Shown here: positions 16,423 through 25,691 of the stretch, piece by piece
How the letters are laid out: the number at the start of each line of letters is the position of its first letter
How positions within the stretch are numbered: position 1 is the stretch's first letter
From: Actinomyces sp.
GTDB taxonomy: Bacteria; Actinomycetota; Actinomycetes; Actinomycetales; Actinomycetaceae
Direction of reading: 5' to 3'
Length of the DNA stretch: 64,000 bases
NCBI GenBank assembly: GCA_022649165.1
Contig: JALCNR010000001.1
Location: 124,001 to 188,000 of the forward strand
Program-made: the position numbers and the translations under genes
The notes under the pieces: model-generated
What the model saw: the letters and a program-made list of their open reading frames with translations, nothing else
Told to the model about the DNA's origin: nothing
Database searches by the model: none

Positions 16423-17559
16423 TCAGAACCCCAGCCGCCCCAGCATCTTCGGGTCGGACTGCCAGTCCTTGGCGGTGCGCACGTGCAGATCCAGGAAAAC
16501 CCTCCGACCCAGCAGCCGCTCGATCTGCGCGCGCGAGCGCGTGCCGATCTCCTTCAAGCGGGCGCCCCGCCGACCGATGACGATCGCCTTCTGGGAGTCG
16601 CGCTCGACGAAGATGTTGACGCGCACGTCGAGCAGCGGAGGCTCGCTGCGCCCCGGGTGCGGCTCGCGCTCAGCGATCTCCTCGACCTGGACGGCAAGGG
16701 AGTGGGGCAGCTCGTCGCGCACCCCCTCCAGGGCGGCCTCGCGCACGTACTCCGCGATGAGGGTGTCGCGCGACTCGTCGGTGACGTCCCCCGCGGGATA
16801 CAGCGGCGGAGAGGGCGGCATGAGGTCGGCGAGCACGTCGGCCAGCTCGCCGACCTGCTCGCCGGCGAGCGCCGAGACCGGGACGATCGCCGCCCACTCC
16901 CCCAGCCGGTCGATCTCCAGGAGATGCCGGACCAGCCGCTCCCGGCCCACGAGGTCCGTCTTCGTGGCCACGGCCACCTTCGGGGCGCGCACATCGCGCA
17001 GCTCCCGGGCGATGAAGCGGTCGCCGGGGCCGATGCGCTGATCGGCCGGAAGGCAGAAGACCACGGCGTCCACCTCGGCGAGGGCCTCGCGGACCATGTC
17101 ATTGAGCCGCCGGCCCAGCAGGGTGCGCGGGCGGTGGTAGCCGGGCGTGTCCACGACAACGATCTGGCTGTCCGGACGGTGCACGATCCCGCGGATGTTG
17201 TGGCGCGTCGTCTCGGGACGCCCCGAGGTGATCGCGATCTTCTGGCCGACCAGGGCGTTGGTGAGCGTCGACTTGCCGACGTTCGGGCGGCCGACCACGG
17301 AGACGAATCCGGCGCGGAAGCCCTCCGGATACTCCGGCGCGACCAGTCCGGCACCCGCGTCCGCGCGAAGGCGACGCAGATCGGCCAGCTCGGCCTCCGC
17401 GGACTCGGCGACGGCGCTGTCCGCGTCCTCCAACCCCTCGCCCTCCAGGGCAGCATCGTCGTCGACCAGCGTGCCCCCTTCCCGCGGCCCCTCGCCCTCC
17501 AGGGCCCCGTCGAGGGCGTTCGGTCCGGCCATCAGCTCATCGTCGCTGGGGAATCTCAT
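16423..17559 (-). CDS. era: GTPase Era
   Basis: 378 residues. Era binds the 3' end of 16S rRNA and assists 30S subunit assembly. The G domain begins FVSVVGRPNVGKSTLTNAL, with switch TTRHNIRG, VDTPGYH (G3) and TKTDLVG (G4). The C-terminal KH domain has KAIVIGRRGARLKEIG. An acidic extension of about 75 residues precedes the G domain, more than most Era proteins carry. ATG 17559 overlaps the stop of the CorC-like gene (ATGA). It belongs to the phoH-ybeY-corC-era run. Confidence 0.93.
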   Translation of the reverse strand: MRFPSDDELMAGPNALDGALEGEGPREGGTLVDDDAALEGEGLEDADSAVAESAEAELADLRRLRADAGAGLVAPEYPEGFRAGFVSVVGRPNVGKSTLTNALVGQKIAITSGRPETTRHNIRGIVHRPDSQIVVVDTPGYHRPRTLLGRRLNDMVREALAEVDAVVFCLPADQRIGPGDRFIARELRDVRAPKVAVATKTDLVGRERLVRHLLEIDRLGEWAAIVPVSALAGEQVGELADVLADLMPPSPPLYPAGDVTDESRDTLIAEYVREAALEGVRDELPHSLAVQVEEIAEREPHPGRSEPPLLDVRVNIFVERDSQKAIVIGRRGARLKEIGTRSRAQIERLLGRRVFLDLHVRTAKDWQSDPKMLGRLGF

Positions 17560-18896
17560 CGTGTCTCGTCCTCGTCCTCGTCCTCGGTCGCCGGACCGGC
17601 GCCGCCCTCGCTGGTCGCCCTGGAGCACAGGATCGTGCCCACCTGGCGGCGCCTGCCCCGTCCCTCCTCGGCCACCATGTGGATGCCCAGCAGGTCTCCC
17701 CGGCTCCCCGGCAGCGGCACCTTGCCGATCGCCTTGCCCAGGAGTCCGCCCACCGAGTCGACGTCCTCGTCCTCGACCTCCAGGCCCAGCAGCTCGCCCA
17801 GCTCATCGACCGGGAAACGGGCGGGGACCCGCCACACGCCGGGGGAGACCTCCTCGGGCTCGACGACATTGCGGTCATGCTCGTCGGTGAGTTCGCCGAC
17901 GACCTCCTCAAGGAGGTCCTCCAGGGTGACCAGGCCGGAGATCCCGCCATACTCGTCGACGACGAGAGCCAGGTGGAAGTGCTCCGACTGCATCTGGCGG
18001 AGCAGGTCGTCCGCGGGCTTCATCTCGACGGTGTACTCAGCTGGGCGCATCATCTGCTCGGCCGTCAGTCCCGCGGCATCGCCCCCCCGCGTCTCCAGAC
18101 GCTGGACGACGTCCTTGAAGTAGAGGACGCCGCGCACGTCGTCGACGTCCTCGCCGACGACGGGGATCCGGGAGAATCCGGAGCGCACGAACAGTCCGAG
18201 CGCGTCCCGGGCGGAGGTCTCCGCGTCCACCGTCACCATCTCCGTGCGGGGGACCATCACCTCGCGCACGAGCGTGTGGCCCAGCTCGAAGACGGAGCGC
18301 AGCATCTCGCGGTCCTCCTCCTCGAAGCCCTCCGTCTCCCCGACCTGGTCGACCATCTCGCGCAGGTCGTCGGCCATCTCCTGGCGGGCCTCCGCCTCCG
18401 TCTGGGACGGCTGCGGCATCCATCCGCGGACGGCGCGGACCAGGGGATCCGCCACGTGGGTCGCGCGCACCACGCGGACGGCCGCCCCGGCGCCCAGCAG
18501 CGCGACCCCCTCCGGGTTGCGCGTGGACACGCGGAAGGGAATGACGCTGACCAGCGCGAACTGGACGGCTCCCACCACGACGACCGCGATGAGGGCGATC
18601 ACCCACCACTCCAGGGGAAGGCCCACCAGCGCCAGCGTGCCGGCGACGGCGCCGACGACCTGGAGGAACGTTCGGGTCCCCCGCAACGTCATCCGAGTCC
18701 GCTCGCGGTGGGCCAGGAGCTCGCCCAGCAGCTCCGCGTGCCGGCGCCCCTCCTCGGCTAGATCCTCCGCCGCCGCCCGCGACAGCTTCTGCAGCGCCGT
18801 CTCCACGGCGGAGACGACGCCCGCCATCACCAGGGCCGCCACTCCGATGACGATCAGGGCCGCCACCGGCGCCGAACCGAAGGCGCCGCCGGTCAT
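17556..18896 (-). CDS. CorC/CNNM-family membrane protein with CBS domains
   Basis: 446 residues. The N-terminus is a DUF21 (CNNM) membrane domain with about four helices, including the Ser/Thr-Glu helix [18 protein letters not shown] tandem CBS domain follows ([14 protein letters not shown]...[19 protein letters not shown] and [23 protein letters not shown]), then a CorC_HlyC domain. Such proteins mediate or regulate Mg2+ transport; the old name hemolysin C is misleading. It overlaps ybeY and era by 4 bp each. Confidence 0.88.
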   Translation of the reverse strand: MTGGAFGSAPVAALIVIGVAALVMAGVVSAVETALQKLSRAAAEDLAEEGRRHAELLGELLAHRERTRMTLRGTRTFLQVVGAVAGTLALVGLPLEWWVIALIAVVVVGAVQFALVSVIPFRVSTRNPEGVALLGAGAAVRVVRATHVADPLVRAVRGWMPQPSQTEAEARQEMADDLREMVDQVGETEGFEEEDREMLRSVFELGHTLVREVMVPRTEMVTVDAETSARDALGLFVRSGFSRIPVVGEDVDDVRGVLYFKDVVQRLETRGGDAAGLTAEQMMRPAEYTVEMKPADDLLRQMQSEHFHLALVVDEYGGISGLVTLEDLLEEVVGELTDEHDRNVVEPEEVSPGVWRVPARFPVDELGELLGLEVEDEDVDSVGGLLGKAIGKVPLPGSRGDLLGIHMVAEEGRGRRRQVGTILCSRATSEGGAGPATEDEDEDETR

Positions 18897-19339
18897 CGCG
18901 TGGCCAGGAACGTGAGCAGGAGCCGGCGCTGGAGGGAGAACATCTCCTCGCGCTCCTCCGGCTCCGCGTGGTCGTAGCCCAGCAGGTGCAGCATGCCGTG
19001 CGTCGCGAGCATCAGCATCTCCTCCGCGGCGGAATGCCCGGCCTCCTGGGCCTGGGCCTGGGCGACTTGGGGGCAGATGCAGATGTCGCCCAGGACGCCC
19101 TCGGCGGGGTCGTCCTCGGTGCCGGGACGCAGCTCGTCCATGGGGAAGCTCATGACGTCGGTCGGGCCCTCGAGATCAAGCCATCTCTTGTGGAGCTCAG
19201 CCATGGGCTCCGGGTCGATGAAGAGGATGTTGAGCTCGGCCCCGCTGGAGACGTGCATCTGCGTGAGCACGAAGTCGGCGAGGGCCGCGAACTCCGCCCC
19301 GTCGACCTCGGTCTCCGTCTCGTTGAGGATCTCCGTCAC
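18893..19339 (-). CDS. ybeY: Endoribonuclease YbeY (rRNA maturation factor)
   Basis: 148 residues. The zinc motif is complete: [17 protein letters not shown] (HGxLHLxGYDH). YbeY processes the 3' end of 16S rRNA and takes part in ribosome quality control. The preceding DVMSFPMDE strand is also typical. GTG 19339 overlaps the phoH stop as GTGA, and the stop overlaps the CorC-like gene. It lies in the conserved phoH-ybeY-corC-era order. Confidence 0.93.
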   Translation of the reverse strand: MTEILNETETEVDGAEFAALADFVLTQMHVSSGAELNILFIDPEPMAELHKRWLDLEGPTDVMSFPMDELRPGTEDDPAEGVLGDICICPQVAQAQAQEAGHSAAEEMLMLATHGMLHLLGYDHAEPEEREEMFSLQRRLLLTFLATR

Positions 19340-20352
19340 CGGTCGTCTCCCTTCAGATGCGCCCCTTCCAGGCGGGCGCGGTGTTCGTCCCATCGGGCGT
19401 AGGCGTCGATGATCTCCCCGACCAGCTGGTGGCGGACCACGTCGGCGCTAGTGAGGTGGGAGAACTCGACGCCGTCGATGCCGGCGAGGATGTCCTGGAC
19501 CACTTGGAGCCCCGAGCGCTGATGATCGGGGAGGTCGATCTGGGTGGTGTCCCCGGTGACGACCATCCGCGAGTGGAAGCCGAGCCGGGTGAGGAACATC
19601 TTCATCTGAGACGCCGTCGTGTTCTGGGCCTCGTCGAGGATGATGAAGGAGTCGTTGAGGGTCCGCCCGCGCATGTAGGCCAACGGGGCGACCTCCACGG
19701 TGCCGGCCGCCATGAGCTTGGGCAGCGCCTCCGCGTCGAGCATGTCGCGCAGCGCGTCGTAGAGGGGACGCAGGTAGGGGTCGATCTTGTCGGTGAGCGT
19801 GCCGGGGAGGAACCCGAGGCTCTCCCCCGCCTCCACCGCCGGACGGGTGAGCACGATGCGCCTGACCTCGCCCGACAGCAGGCGGGAGACGGCCTCAGCC
19901 ATGGCCAGGTAGGTCTTCCCCGTGCCTGCGGGGCCGATCCCGAAGACGATCGTGGCGCGCCCGATCGCCTCCGTGTATGCCTTCTGGCCCGGGGTCTTGG
20001 GGCGGATCGAGCGTCCCCGCACGCTGAGGATCTCCTCCGGCGGTCCCTGCGGGGACACGGCGGCGGCCAGGAGCGAGATCGCGTGCTCGACGGAGGGGAC
20101 GTCCAGGGTCGAGCCCGATCGCGCCAGGACGAGGAGTTCGTCGAGGAGTTGCGCCGCGAGATCGACGTCGGTGGGGGGACCGGACAGCGAGATGTCGCGT
20201 CCGGTGACGAGGATGCGCACCGCCGGGAATCCCCTTTCCACCGCGCGCAGCACCTGGTCGGAGGTCCCCAGCACGGCGATGGGCTCCACGTTCGGGGGGA
20301 TGACGAGGCGGCGCGAGGCCGCCTGGGGGCTCGATACGGTCGGGTCACTCAT
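19336..20352 (-). CDS. phoH: PhoH-like ATPase (PhoH1/YbeZ)
   Basis: 338 residues. The Walker A is [15 protein letters not shown] and the Walker B is [11 protein letters not shown], followed by [15 protein letters not shown]. The N-terminal ~100 residues form the KH-like region of PhoH1 proteins. It works with YbeY, encoded next, in RNA metabolism. ATG 20352 is used; an ATG 45 nt upstream (20397) is equally open, and GGAGG lies between them, so the start is not settled. Confidence 0.9.
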   Translation of the reverse strand: MSDPTVSSPQAASRRLVIPPNVEPIAVLGTSDQVLRAVERGFPAVRILVTGRDISLSGPPTDVDLAAQLLDELLVLARSGSTLDVPSVEHAISLLAAAVSPQGPPEEILSVRGRSIRPKTPGQKAYTEAIGRATIVFGIGPAGTGKTYLAMAEAVSRLLSGEVRRIVLTRPAVEAGESLGFLPGTLTDKIDPYLRPLYDALRDMLDAEALPKLMAAGTVEVAPLAYMRGRTLNDSFIILDEAQNTTASQMKMFLTRLGFHSRMVVTGDTTQIDLPDHQRSGLQVVQDILAGIDGVEFSHLTSADVVRHQLVGEIIDAYARWDEHRARLEGAHLKGDDR

Positions 20353-20404
20353 GCGATGCGCCCACACACTCCTCCGGTCGGCCAGTCGAGCGGTCACGAC
20401 GAGT

Positions 20405-20752
20405 CTAGCCGGGCAGCTCCCCGGTCATGTACCGCTGGATCGTCGGAGCGGCCAGGGCGGCGAGGTCGTCGGCCGCCATCGAGGCGATCGGCTCGATCCG
20501 GGCGACCTTGCGCGCAAGGATCAGCCCGACCGTCTAGGAGGCGACCAGCGACAGGCGCAGCCGGGCCGACCCCGATCCGTCGTCCACCGCGGGCTCGAGG
20601 GCCCGCAGGGCGACCTCGAGGACGAAGCTTCCGATGACCGCCTGCCCGTCGGGGGAGGAGACGAGCGTGCGCAGCGTCGAGACGAGCGCTGGCTCCGCCT
20701 CGGAATCCCACAGCCCGAGGACGGCACGGAGGTAGGCCTCTCCCATCTGCTC
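20405..20752 (-). pseudogene. TetR regulator C-terminal remnant with in-frame stop
   Basis: The frame reads QMGEAYLRAVLGLWDSE, then ALVSTLRTLVSSPDGQAV and VLEVALRALEPAVDD. After LSLVAS there is a TAG (20534-20536), and the same frame continues TVGLILARKVARIEPIASM to a second stop at 20405. This is the C-terminal ligand domain of a TetR protein, with a premature stop and no DNA-binding half. Confidence 0.7.
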
Positions 20753-20771
20753 CCGCGGCGCCGCGAGGACG

Positions 20772-21084
20772 CCGCTCCGGCCTCGTCGCGGATCGTCGTC
20801 AGCGCGTCCACGGCGTCGCTCATGGGCAGCGCGTCGGAGACCCACCGCAGCGCCTCCGGCATCGCCTCGCGGGCCACGAGCAAACCGCACAGGAAGATCT
20901 GGGGGCCGACGACCAGGGGCATGAGCTGGACCGACTGGAACTCGCTGCGCGCGAAGGCGCTCGCGGCGAGCCCCAGCGCGACGCCGACGACCGAGTCGAG
21001 GGCGGCGACGACGAGTACCCAGGCCGGCGACCCCACGGTCTCCACGCCGAGGACCAGGCCGACGGTACGCTTGTCCTCCCTGAG
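20772..21084 (-). pseudogene. ABC-2 type permease C-terminal remnant
   Basis: The fragment TVGLVLGVETVGSPAWVLVV continues into ALDSVVGVALGLAASAFA and VGPQIFLCGLLVAREAMP, the last helices of an ABC-2 drug/lipid exporter permease. The N-terminal two-thirds is missing, and the frame breaks after TTIRDEAGA into the TetR remnant. It forms one decayed exporter locus with the flanking ATPase and TetR pieces. Confidence 0.7.
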
Positions 21085-21548
21085 CTAACGCAGGACGCGC
21101 AGGGCCTCGTCCATGACATGCGAGGAGATCAACAGCGCGCGGACCGCGTCGGACAGGGCGCCCACGCGACGCCGGACAACGCGGCGAAGTAGGAGACGTT
21201 GTCGCGCACGGAGAGGTCCGGGCAGACGGACAGCCGCTGGGTGACGTCGCCGATGCGGCCGCGCAGGCTCCGGTCCCCCGCCGGCCGGTCGAGCACGGTG
21301 ACCGATCCGGAGGCGATCGCCTGGGCACCGACGATGGCGCGCATCAGAGTCGTCTTGCCGCATCCCGAGGGGCCGAGCAGCCCGACGACCGCTCCGCGCG
21401 GGACCGTCATCGACGCGTCGCGGAGCACGGGTGTTCCGCCATGCGAGACGTCGAGTCCGGCGACCCGGATCGTCGCTCCGCCGCAGGGCCCGGCGGCAGG
21501 TTCCGCCCGGCGGGGAACCCCGGTCGGCGAGATGTCATCACGCGCCAT
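21085..21548 (-). pseudogene. ABC exporter ATPase with internal deletion
   Basis: The start MARDDISPTGVPRRAEP is followed by a normal ATPase N-terminus with Walker A LLGPSGCGKTTLMRAI and the Q-loop region GDVTQRLSVCPDLS. After LSGVAW the frame changes, and only the end ALLISSHVMDEALRVLR remains. The ABC signature, Walker B and D-loop are gone, so the protein cannot hydrolyse ATP. The ATG overlaps the 3' end of rsmE by 11 bp, showing the exporter was once the distal part of the hrcA-dnaJ-rsmE run. Confidence 0.75.
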
Positions 21549-22344
21549 TCTCCCGAGCTCTCGACCAGCGTCCGGTCGCCGCGCTGACGAGGACTGCGGC
21601 CGCCGGACCCGCGCTCGCCGAGCGCAGGACATGGGGACCCAGCAGCACGGGGACGGCTCCCGCCGCGCGCAGCGCCTCAAGCTCGGCGGCATCGACGCCG
21701 CCCTCCGGTCCGACGATCACCGCGATACCGGCCGTCCGGCCCAGGTCGGCCCCCAGCTCCTCCAGATGAGCGGTCAGTGCCCGACCGGCCTCCTCGTGGC
21801 AGACCAGGCAGAGGCCGCCCTCGTCAGTGAATCCGCGCACCCACGCGGCGAGCCGCCTCGAGTCCAGGACGGGAAGGACCTCGGGGATCCGAGCCCGGCG
21901 CGACTGCTTGGACGCCGCCCGGACGAGCGCCTGCCACTTCGCCTGCCCGCGCTGCGCCTTCGCGCCCTGCCACCGGACGACGGACCGGTTCGCCTGCCAG
22001 GGCACCATGCGGTCGACGCCGATCTCGGTCGCCGTCTCGACGGCCTGCTCGTCACGTCCGCCTTTAGCCAGGGCCTGGACCAGGACGAGAGAGGGACGCG
22101 GCTCCGGCTCCTCGCGGCGGGCGCGCACGAGGAGCTCGGCGCCCGCCGAGGACACGGCCGTCGCCTCGCAGGTCAGGCGCAGCCCCGCCCCGTCGACGAC
22201 GTCGAGGAGCTCGCCGACCGCCAGACGGCGGGCGAGGGCGGCGTGACGCCCCTCGGCGCCCTCCAGGCGCGCCGCGTCACCGGGACGCAGCGCCGCCGCC
22301 GACGGGACCAGCAGGTCGTCGGCCAGGAACACCGGCAGGGTCAT
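21538..22344 (-). CDS. rsmE: 16S rRNA m3U1498 methyltransferase RsmE
   Basis: 268-residue SPOUT methyltransferase. A PUA-like N-terminal domain is followed by the knotted SAM site VIVGPEGGVDAAELEAL and VLLGPHVLRSASAG. Most homologues have LRTETA at the last site, so LRSASA is a mild deviation. The central KGGRDEQAVETATEIGVDR is characteristic. It lies 15 bp downstream of dnaJ. Confidence 0.9.
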   Translation of the reverse strand: MTLPVFLADDLLVPSAAALRPGDAARLEGAEGRHAALARRLAVGELLDVVDGAGLRLTCEATAVSSAGAELLVRARREEPEPRPSLVLVQALAKGGRDEQAVETATEIGVDRMVPWQANRSVVRWQGAKAQRGQAKWQALVRAASKQSRRARIPEVLPVLDSRRLAAWVRGFTDEGGLCLVCHEEAGRALTAHLEELGADLGRTAGIAVIVGPEGGVDAAELEALRAAGAVPVLLGPHVLRSASAGPAAAVLVSAATGRWSRARENGA

Positions 22345-22359
22345 GGCGCGGCCCGTCCG

Positions 22360-23484
22360 TCACTGTCCGGAGAGCTTGTCGCGCAGACGGTCGAACATCG
22401 ATTGGTCCCCCCGGTGCGGCTCGACCCGGCTCTCCCTGCGCAGATCGGCCAGTTGCTCAAGCAGCTCGCGCGCGCGGTCGTCCAGACGGCGGGGGATCTC
22501 GACGTCGACGTGGACGCGCAGGTCTCCGCGTCCCGAGCGCTGGAGGCGCCCGACGCCCAGTCCCTTGAGGACGATCTCCTCCTGGGGCTGGGTGCCGGCG
22601 CCGATGGTCACCTCGCGCGGGCCGTCCAGGGTCTGCAGCTGGAAAACGGTGCCCAGCGAGGCGGTGGTCATCGGGACCGTGATCCACGTATGTAGGTCGT
22701 CGCCGCGCCGGGTGAAGATCGGGTGCTTCTTCTCGCGGACCTCCAGATAGAGGTCGCCGGCCGGACCGCCGGCGGGACCGACCTCACCCCGGCCGGACAG
22801 GCGGATTCGGGTGCCGTTGTCGACCCCCACTGGGATGTCGACGCTCATCCTGCGGCGCGTGCGCACGCGGCCCTCCCCGGAGCACTCATGGCAGGGAGAG
22901 GGGATCGTGGATCCATGGCCCTGGCACGCCGAGCACGGCGTCTGGGTCCGGATGTTGCCCAGAAGCGAACGCTGGACGCGGGTCACCGACCCGGTCCCGC
23001 GGCACACGGGGCAGGTCTGGGGGCGCGTGCCGGGCTCGCAGCACGTGCCCTCGCACCGCGGACAGCGGATGTAGGTGTCGAGGGAGATGTCCTTCGTCGC
23101 GCCGAAGGTCTCCTCCTCCAGGGTCACCTCGACGGCGAGCAGCTGGTCCTGCCCGCGACGCGCCCGGGGGATCGGCCCCGACGAGGACGCGAACGACGAC
23201 CCTCCGAACATCGACTCGAAGATGTCGGCGAACCCGAATCCATCGCCGCCCATGCCGCCCGCGCCGCCGCCGTGGACGGCCTCAGGGCCGCCGAGGTCGT
23301 ACATCTGGCGTTTCTGGGGGTCCGAGAGCGTCTCATAGGCGACCGAGAGATCCTTGAACGCCTCCTCGGACTCCGGCCCCGCATAGTCGGGATGGAGCTG
23401 GCGGGCCTTCTTGCGGTAGGCCTTCTTGATCTGGTCCTGGCTGGCGTCCCGGGGCACGCCCAGGATCTCGTAGTAGTCGTTCAC
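22360..23484 (-). CDS. dnaJ: Chaperone DnaJ (DnaJ2 type)
   Basis: 374 residues. The J domain is DYYEILGVPRDASQDQIKKA with the HPD triad in LHPDY. A Gly/Phe-rich linker (GGGAGGMGGDGFGFADIF) follows, then four zinc CxxCxGxG repeats (CPRCEGTCC, CPVCRGTG, CSACQGHG, CHECSGEG; the first is slightly altered) and the substrate-binding C-terminal domains. GTG 23484 is the start. It is cotranscribed with hrcA, as in most actinobacteria, and thus under CIRCE control. Confidence 0.93.
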   Translation of the reverse strand: MNDYYEILGVPRDASQDQIKKAYRKKARQLHPDYAGPESEEAFKDLSVAYETLSDPQKRQMYDLGGPEAVHGGGAGGMGGDGFGFADIFESMFGGSSFASSSGPIPRARRGQDQLLAVEVTLEEETFGATKDISLDTYIRCPRCEGTCCEPGTRPQTCPVCRGTGSVTRVQRSLLGNIRTQTPCSACQGHGSTIPSPCHECSGEGRVRTRRRMSVDIPVGVDNGTRIRLSGRGEVGPAGGPAGDLYLEVREKKHPIFTRRGDDLHTWITVPMTTASLGTVFQLQTLDGPREVTIGAGTQPQEEIVLKGLGVGRLQRSGRGDLRVHVDVEIPRRLDDRARELLEQLADLRRESRVEPHRGDQSMFDRLRDKLSGQ

Positions 23485-23530
23485 TCGCTGTGGTCCTCGT
23501 CGATGGATGGACAGGTGCGCATGCCCGGCC

Positions 23531-24550
23531 TCAGCCGGCCAGGAAGCGCGAGAGGTAGGCGGCGACGGCCCGGACCGCCGACATCGTGCGCGGGTAGTCC
23601 ATCCGGGTGGGGCCGACGACGCCCAGGTGGGCGTCGTGCCGGTCGCGTCCGCCATAGGTTCCCGAGACCACGGACGCCTCCGCGAAGGCGTCGTGCGGGT
23701 TCTCCGCCCCGATCGTGACATGCACCTGGTCATCGTCGGGGTCGACCTCGGAGAAGAGCCGCAGCAAGGCCATCTGCTCCTCCAGGGCGTCGAGGACGGG
23801 CACGACGTCGCGGAAGTCGAGGCCGCCAGCGCGCGCGAGATTGGAGATGCCGGCCATGACGAAACGCGCCTCGGAGCTGGGGCGCAGCATCTCCACGAGG
23901 GCGTCGCAGACGGCCTCGACGACCTCGGCCCGCTCGGGGGGCGTCGTCTCGCGGATCCGCTCGAGCACGGACCGGACCTGGTCGGCGGCCTGGTCCTCGA
24001 ACTCGGCGTTGAGGCGGGCGCGCAGATCGCGCACGACCGCGCCGTCCACCTCGCCGCGGACCTCGAGCATGCGCTCCTCGACCCGGCCCTCGTTCGTGAT
24101 GACGACGATGAGCACGCGATGCTCGCCCATGCCGACGAGCTCCAGACGGCGCAGGGTCGAGGTGCTCAGGGATGGATACTGGACGACGGCCACCTGCCGG
24201 GTCACCTGGGCGAGGAGGCGCACCGTCCGGTTGACCACGTCGTCCAGGTCGACGCTCTGGGAGAGGAACGCCTCCACCGCGCGCCGCTCAGGGGGGCTCA
24301 TCGGCTTGAGCGTGGCCAGGCGGTCGACGAACAGCCGGTACCCACTGTCGGTCGGCACCCGGCCCGCTGAGGTATGGGGCTGGTAGATGAGGCCCTGGTC
24401 CTCCAGCACCGCCATGTCGTTGCGGATCGTGGCCGGGGAGACGCCCAGGTCCCGGGTGCTGGCGATCGCTTTCGACCCCACCGGCTCGCGCGTGCGCACG
24501 TACTCGGAGACGATGGCCCGCAGCACGTCGAGACGCCGATCATCGCTCAT
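23531..24550 (-). CDS. hrcA: Heat-inducible repressor HrcA
   Basis: 339 residues. N-terminal winged helix: RTREPVGSKAIASTRDLGVS followed by PATIRNDMAVLEDQGLIYQP, the near-invariant HrcA sequence, then HTSAGRVPTDSGYR. The C-terminal GAF-like domain has the usual NPHDAF. It represses its own hrcA-dnaJ operon through CIRCE when GroEL is free. The CIRCE element lies 77 bp upstream. Confidence 0.95.
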   Translation of the reverse strand: MSDDRRLDVLRAIVSEYVRTREPVGSKAIASTRDLGVSPATIRNDMAVLEDQGLIYQPHTSAGRVPTDSGYRLFVDRLATLKPMSPPERRAVEAFLSQSVDLDDVVNRTVRLLAQVTRQVAVVQYPSLSTSTLRRLELVGMGEHRVLIVVITNEGRVEERMLEVRGEVDGAVVRDLRARLNAEFEDQAADQVRSVLERIRETTPPERAEVVEAVCDALVEMLRPSSEARFVMAGISNLARAGGLDFRDVVPVLDALEEQMALLRLFSEVDPDDDQVHVTIGAENPHDAFAEASVVSGTYGGRDRHDAHLGVVGPTRMDYPRTMSAVRAVAAYLSRFLAG

Positions 24551-24626
24551 CCTGCGCCGCCTCCCATCCTCACGATCCCGCCGCCCCGGGCTGTCCCCGC
24601 CGATGCGGCGCGCGCCGCCCGGGCCA

Positions 24627-24658
24627 CTGGCACTCCCGCAATCCGAGTGCCAAGTCTA
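24627..24658 (-). promoter_or_regulatory. CIRCE operator and -10 box of hrcA
   Basis: TGGCACTC, nine bases, then GAGTGCCA (24628-24652) matches the CIRCE consensus TTAGCACTC-N9-GAGTGCTAA. On the minus strand TAGACT (24653-24658) directly precedes it, so CIRCE covers the transcription start. Confidence 0.9.
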
Positions 24659-24663
24659 CCCCG

Positions 24664-25623
24664 TCACCTGGCCCCCGGCTCGGTGACGAAGTCGATGAGT
24701 TCCTCCACGCGCCCCAGCAGGGCCGGTTCCAGATCGCGGTAGTCGCGCACCCGCGCGAGGATGCGCCGCCATCCCTGCGCGATGTCGGCCTGCGAGGCAT
24801 GGGGCCACCCCAGCGCCTCCAACGTGCCATGCTTGATGTCGGTGCCGCGCGGCACCTCCGGCCAGGAGGGGAGCCCCACGCGGGCGGGCCGCACGGCCTG
24901 CCAGACGTCGACGAAGGGGTGCCCCACGACCAGCACCGCGCCCGCCCAACGGTCCTGGACCCGCCCGGCGATACGCGATTCCTTCGAGCCCTCGATGAGG
25001 TGGTCCACCAGCACGCCCGCCCGGACGTCCGGAGTGGGGCCCATCACCTCCAGGACCTCCTCCAGGTTGTCGACGCCCTCGAGCAGCTGCACGACGATCC
25101 CCGCCTCGGCCAGGTCGTCGCCCCACACGTGCTCGACCAGGTCCGCGTCGTGGCGCCCCTCCACCCAGATCCGGCTCGCGCGCGCCACACGGGCGCGCCG
25201 CTGCGGGACGGCCACGGAGCCGGAGTTCGTCAGGCGGCGCCCCCCCGGTCCGGTGAGCCCGTCCCGGGGAGCCGCGACCGCCGGGCCGGGCAGCGGGGGC
25301 AGGGCGACGATCGGGCGCCCCTCCAACCAGAACCCTCCCCCCAGGGGGAAGGAACGGCGACGCCCCCTGCGGTCCTCCAGCTCGACGATGCGCATGCCGC
25401 CGGACGTCTCCACCCGGATCACCGCGCCGACGAACCCCGTCTGGACATCCTCGAGGACCATGCCCGTTTCCAGTCGGACCTCCCGCGAGCGCGGGCGCCG
25501 GGCGCCGGGCCCGTCGCGATGCGGATCGAGGCGAAGGACATCGGTGCCGTAGGGGTCGGCGGGGCCGGGTCCCGGCGCGCGGCGGGAGGCACCGGCCCGA
25601 GGGGTGTCGAAGGGGAAAGCCAC
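24664..25623 (-). CDS. DUF3097 family protein
   Basis: 319 residues. Actinobacteria-specific family of unknown function. Recognisable segments are YGTDVLRLD near the N-terminus, VLEDVQTGFVGAVIRVE, IWVEGRHDADLVEHVWGDDL and LVVGHPFVDVWQAVRP; the middle resembles a Toprim-like nucleotidyl fold (EGRHDADL...GVLVDHL), which is an inference. GTG 25623 lies 7 nt after TAGGCT (25631-25636), suggesting a leaderless mRNA. It is divergent from the glycosyltransferase at 25692. Confidence 0.8.
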   Translation of the reverse strand: MAFPFDTPRAGASRRAPGPGPADPYGTDVLRLDPHRDGPGARRPRSREVRLETGMVLEDVQTGFVGAVIRVETSGGMRIVELEDRRGRRRSFPLGGGFWLEGRPIVALPPLPGPAVAAPRDGLTGPGGRRLTNSGSVAVPQRRARVARASRIWVEGRHDADLVEHVWGDDLAEAGIVVQLLEGVDNLEEVLEVMGPTPDVRAGVLVDHLIEGSKESRIAGRVQDRWAGAVLVVGHPFVDVWQAVRPARVGLPSWPEVPRGTDIKHGTLEALGWPHASQADIAQGWRRILARVRDYRDLEPALLGRVEELIDFVTEPGAR

Positions 25624-25630
25624 GGACCCC

Positions 25631-25685
25631 AGCCTAGGGCCTCGCCCTTCCGGGGGAATCCCCACTGCCCGCAGGCCCCTACGAT
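25631..25685. promoter_or_regulatory. Divergent leaderless promoters
   Basis: On the minus strand TAGGCT (25631-25636) lies 7 nt from GTG 25623. On the plus strand TACGAT (25680-25685) lies 6 nt from ATG 25692. With the normal -10 to start distance, transcription would begin at or next to each start codon. Confidence 0.6.
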
Positions 25686-25691
25686 GTCCCC

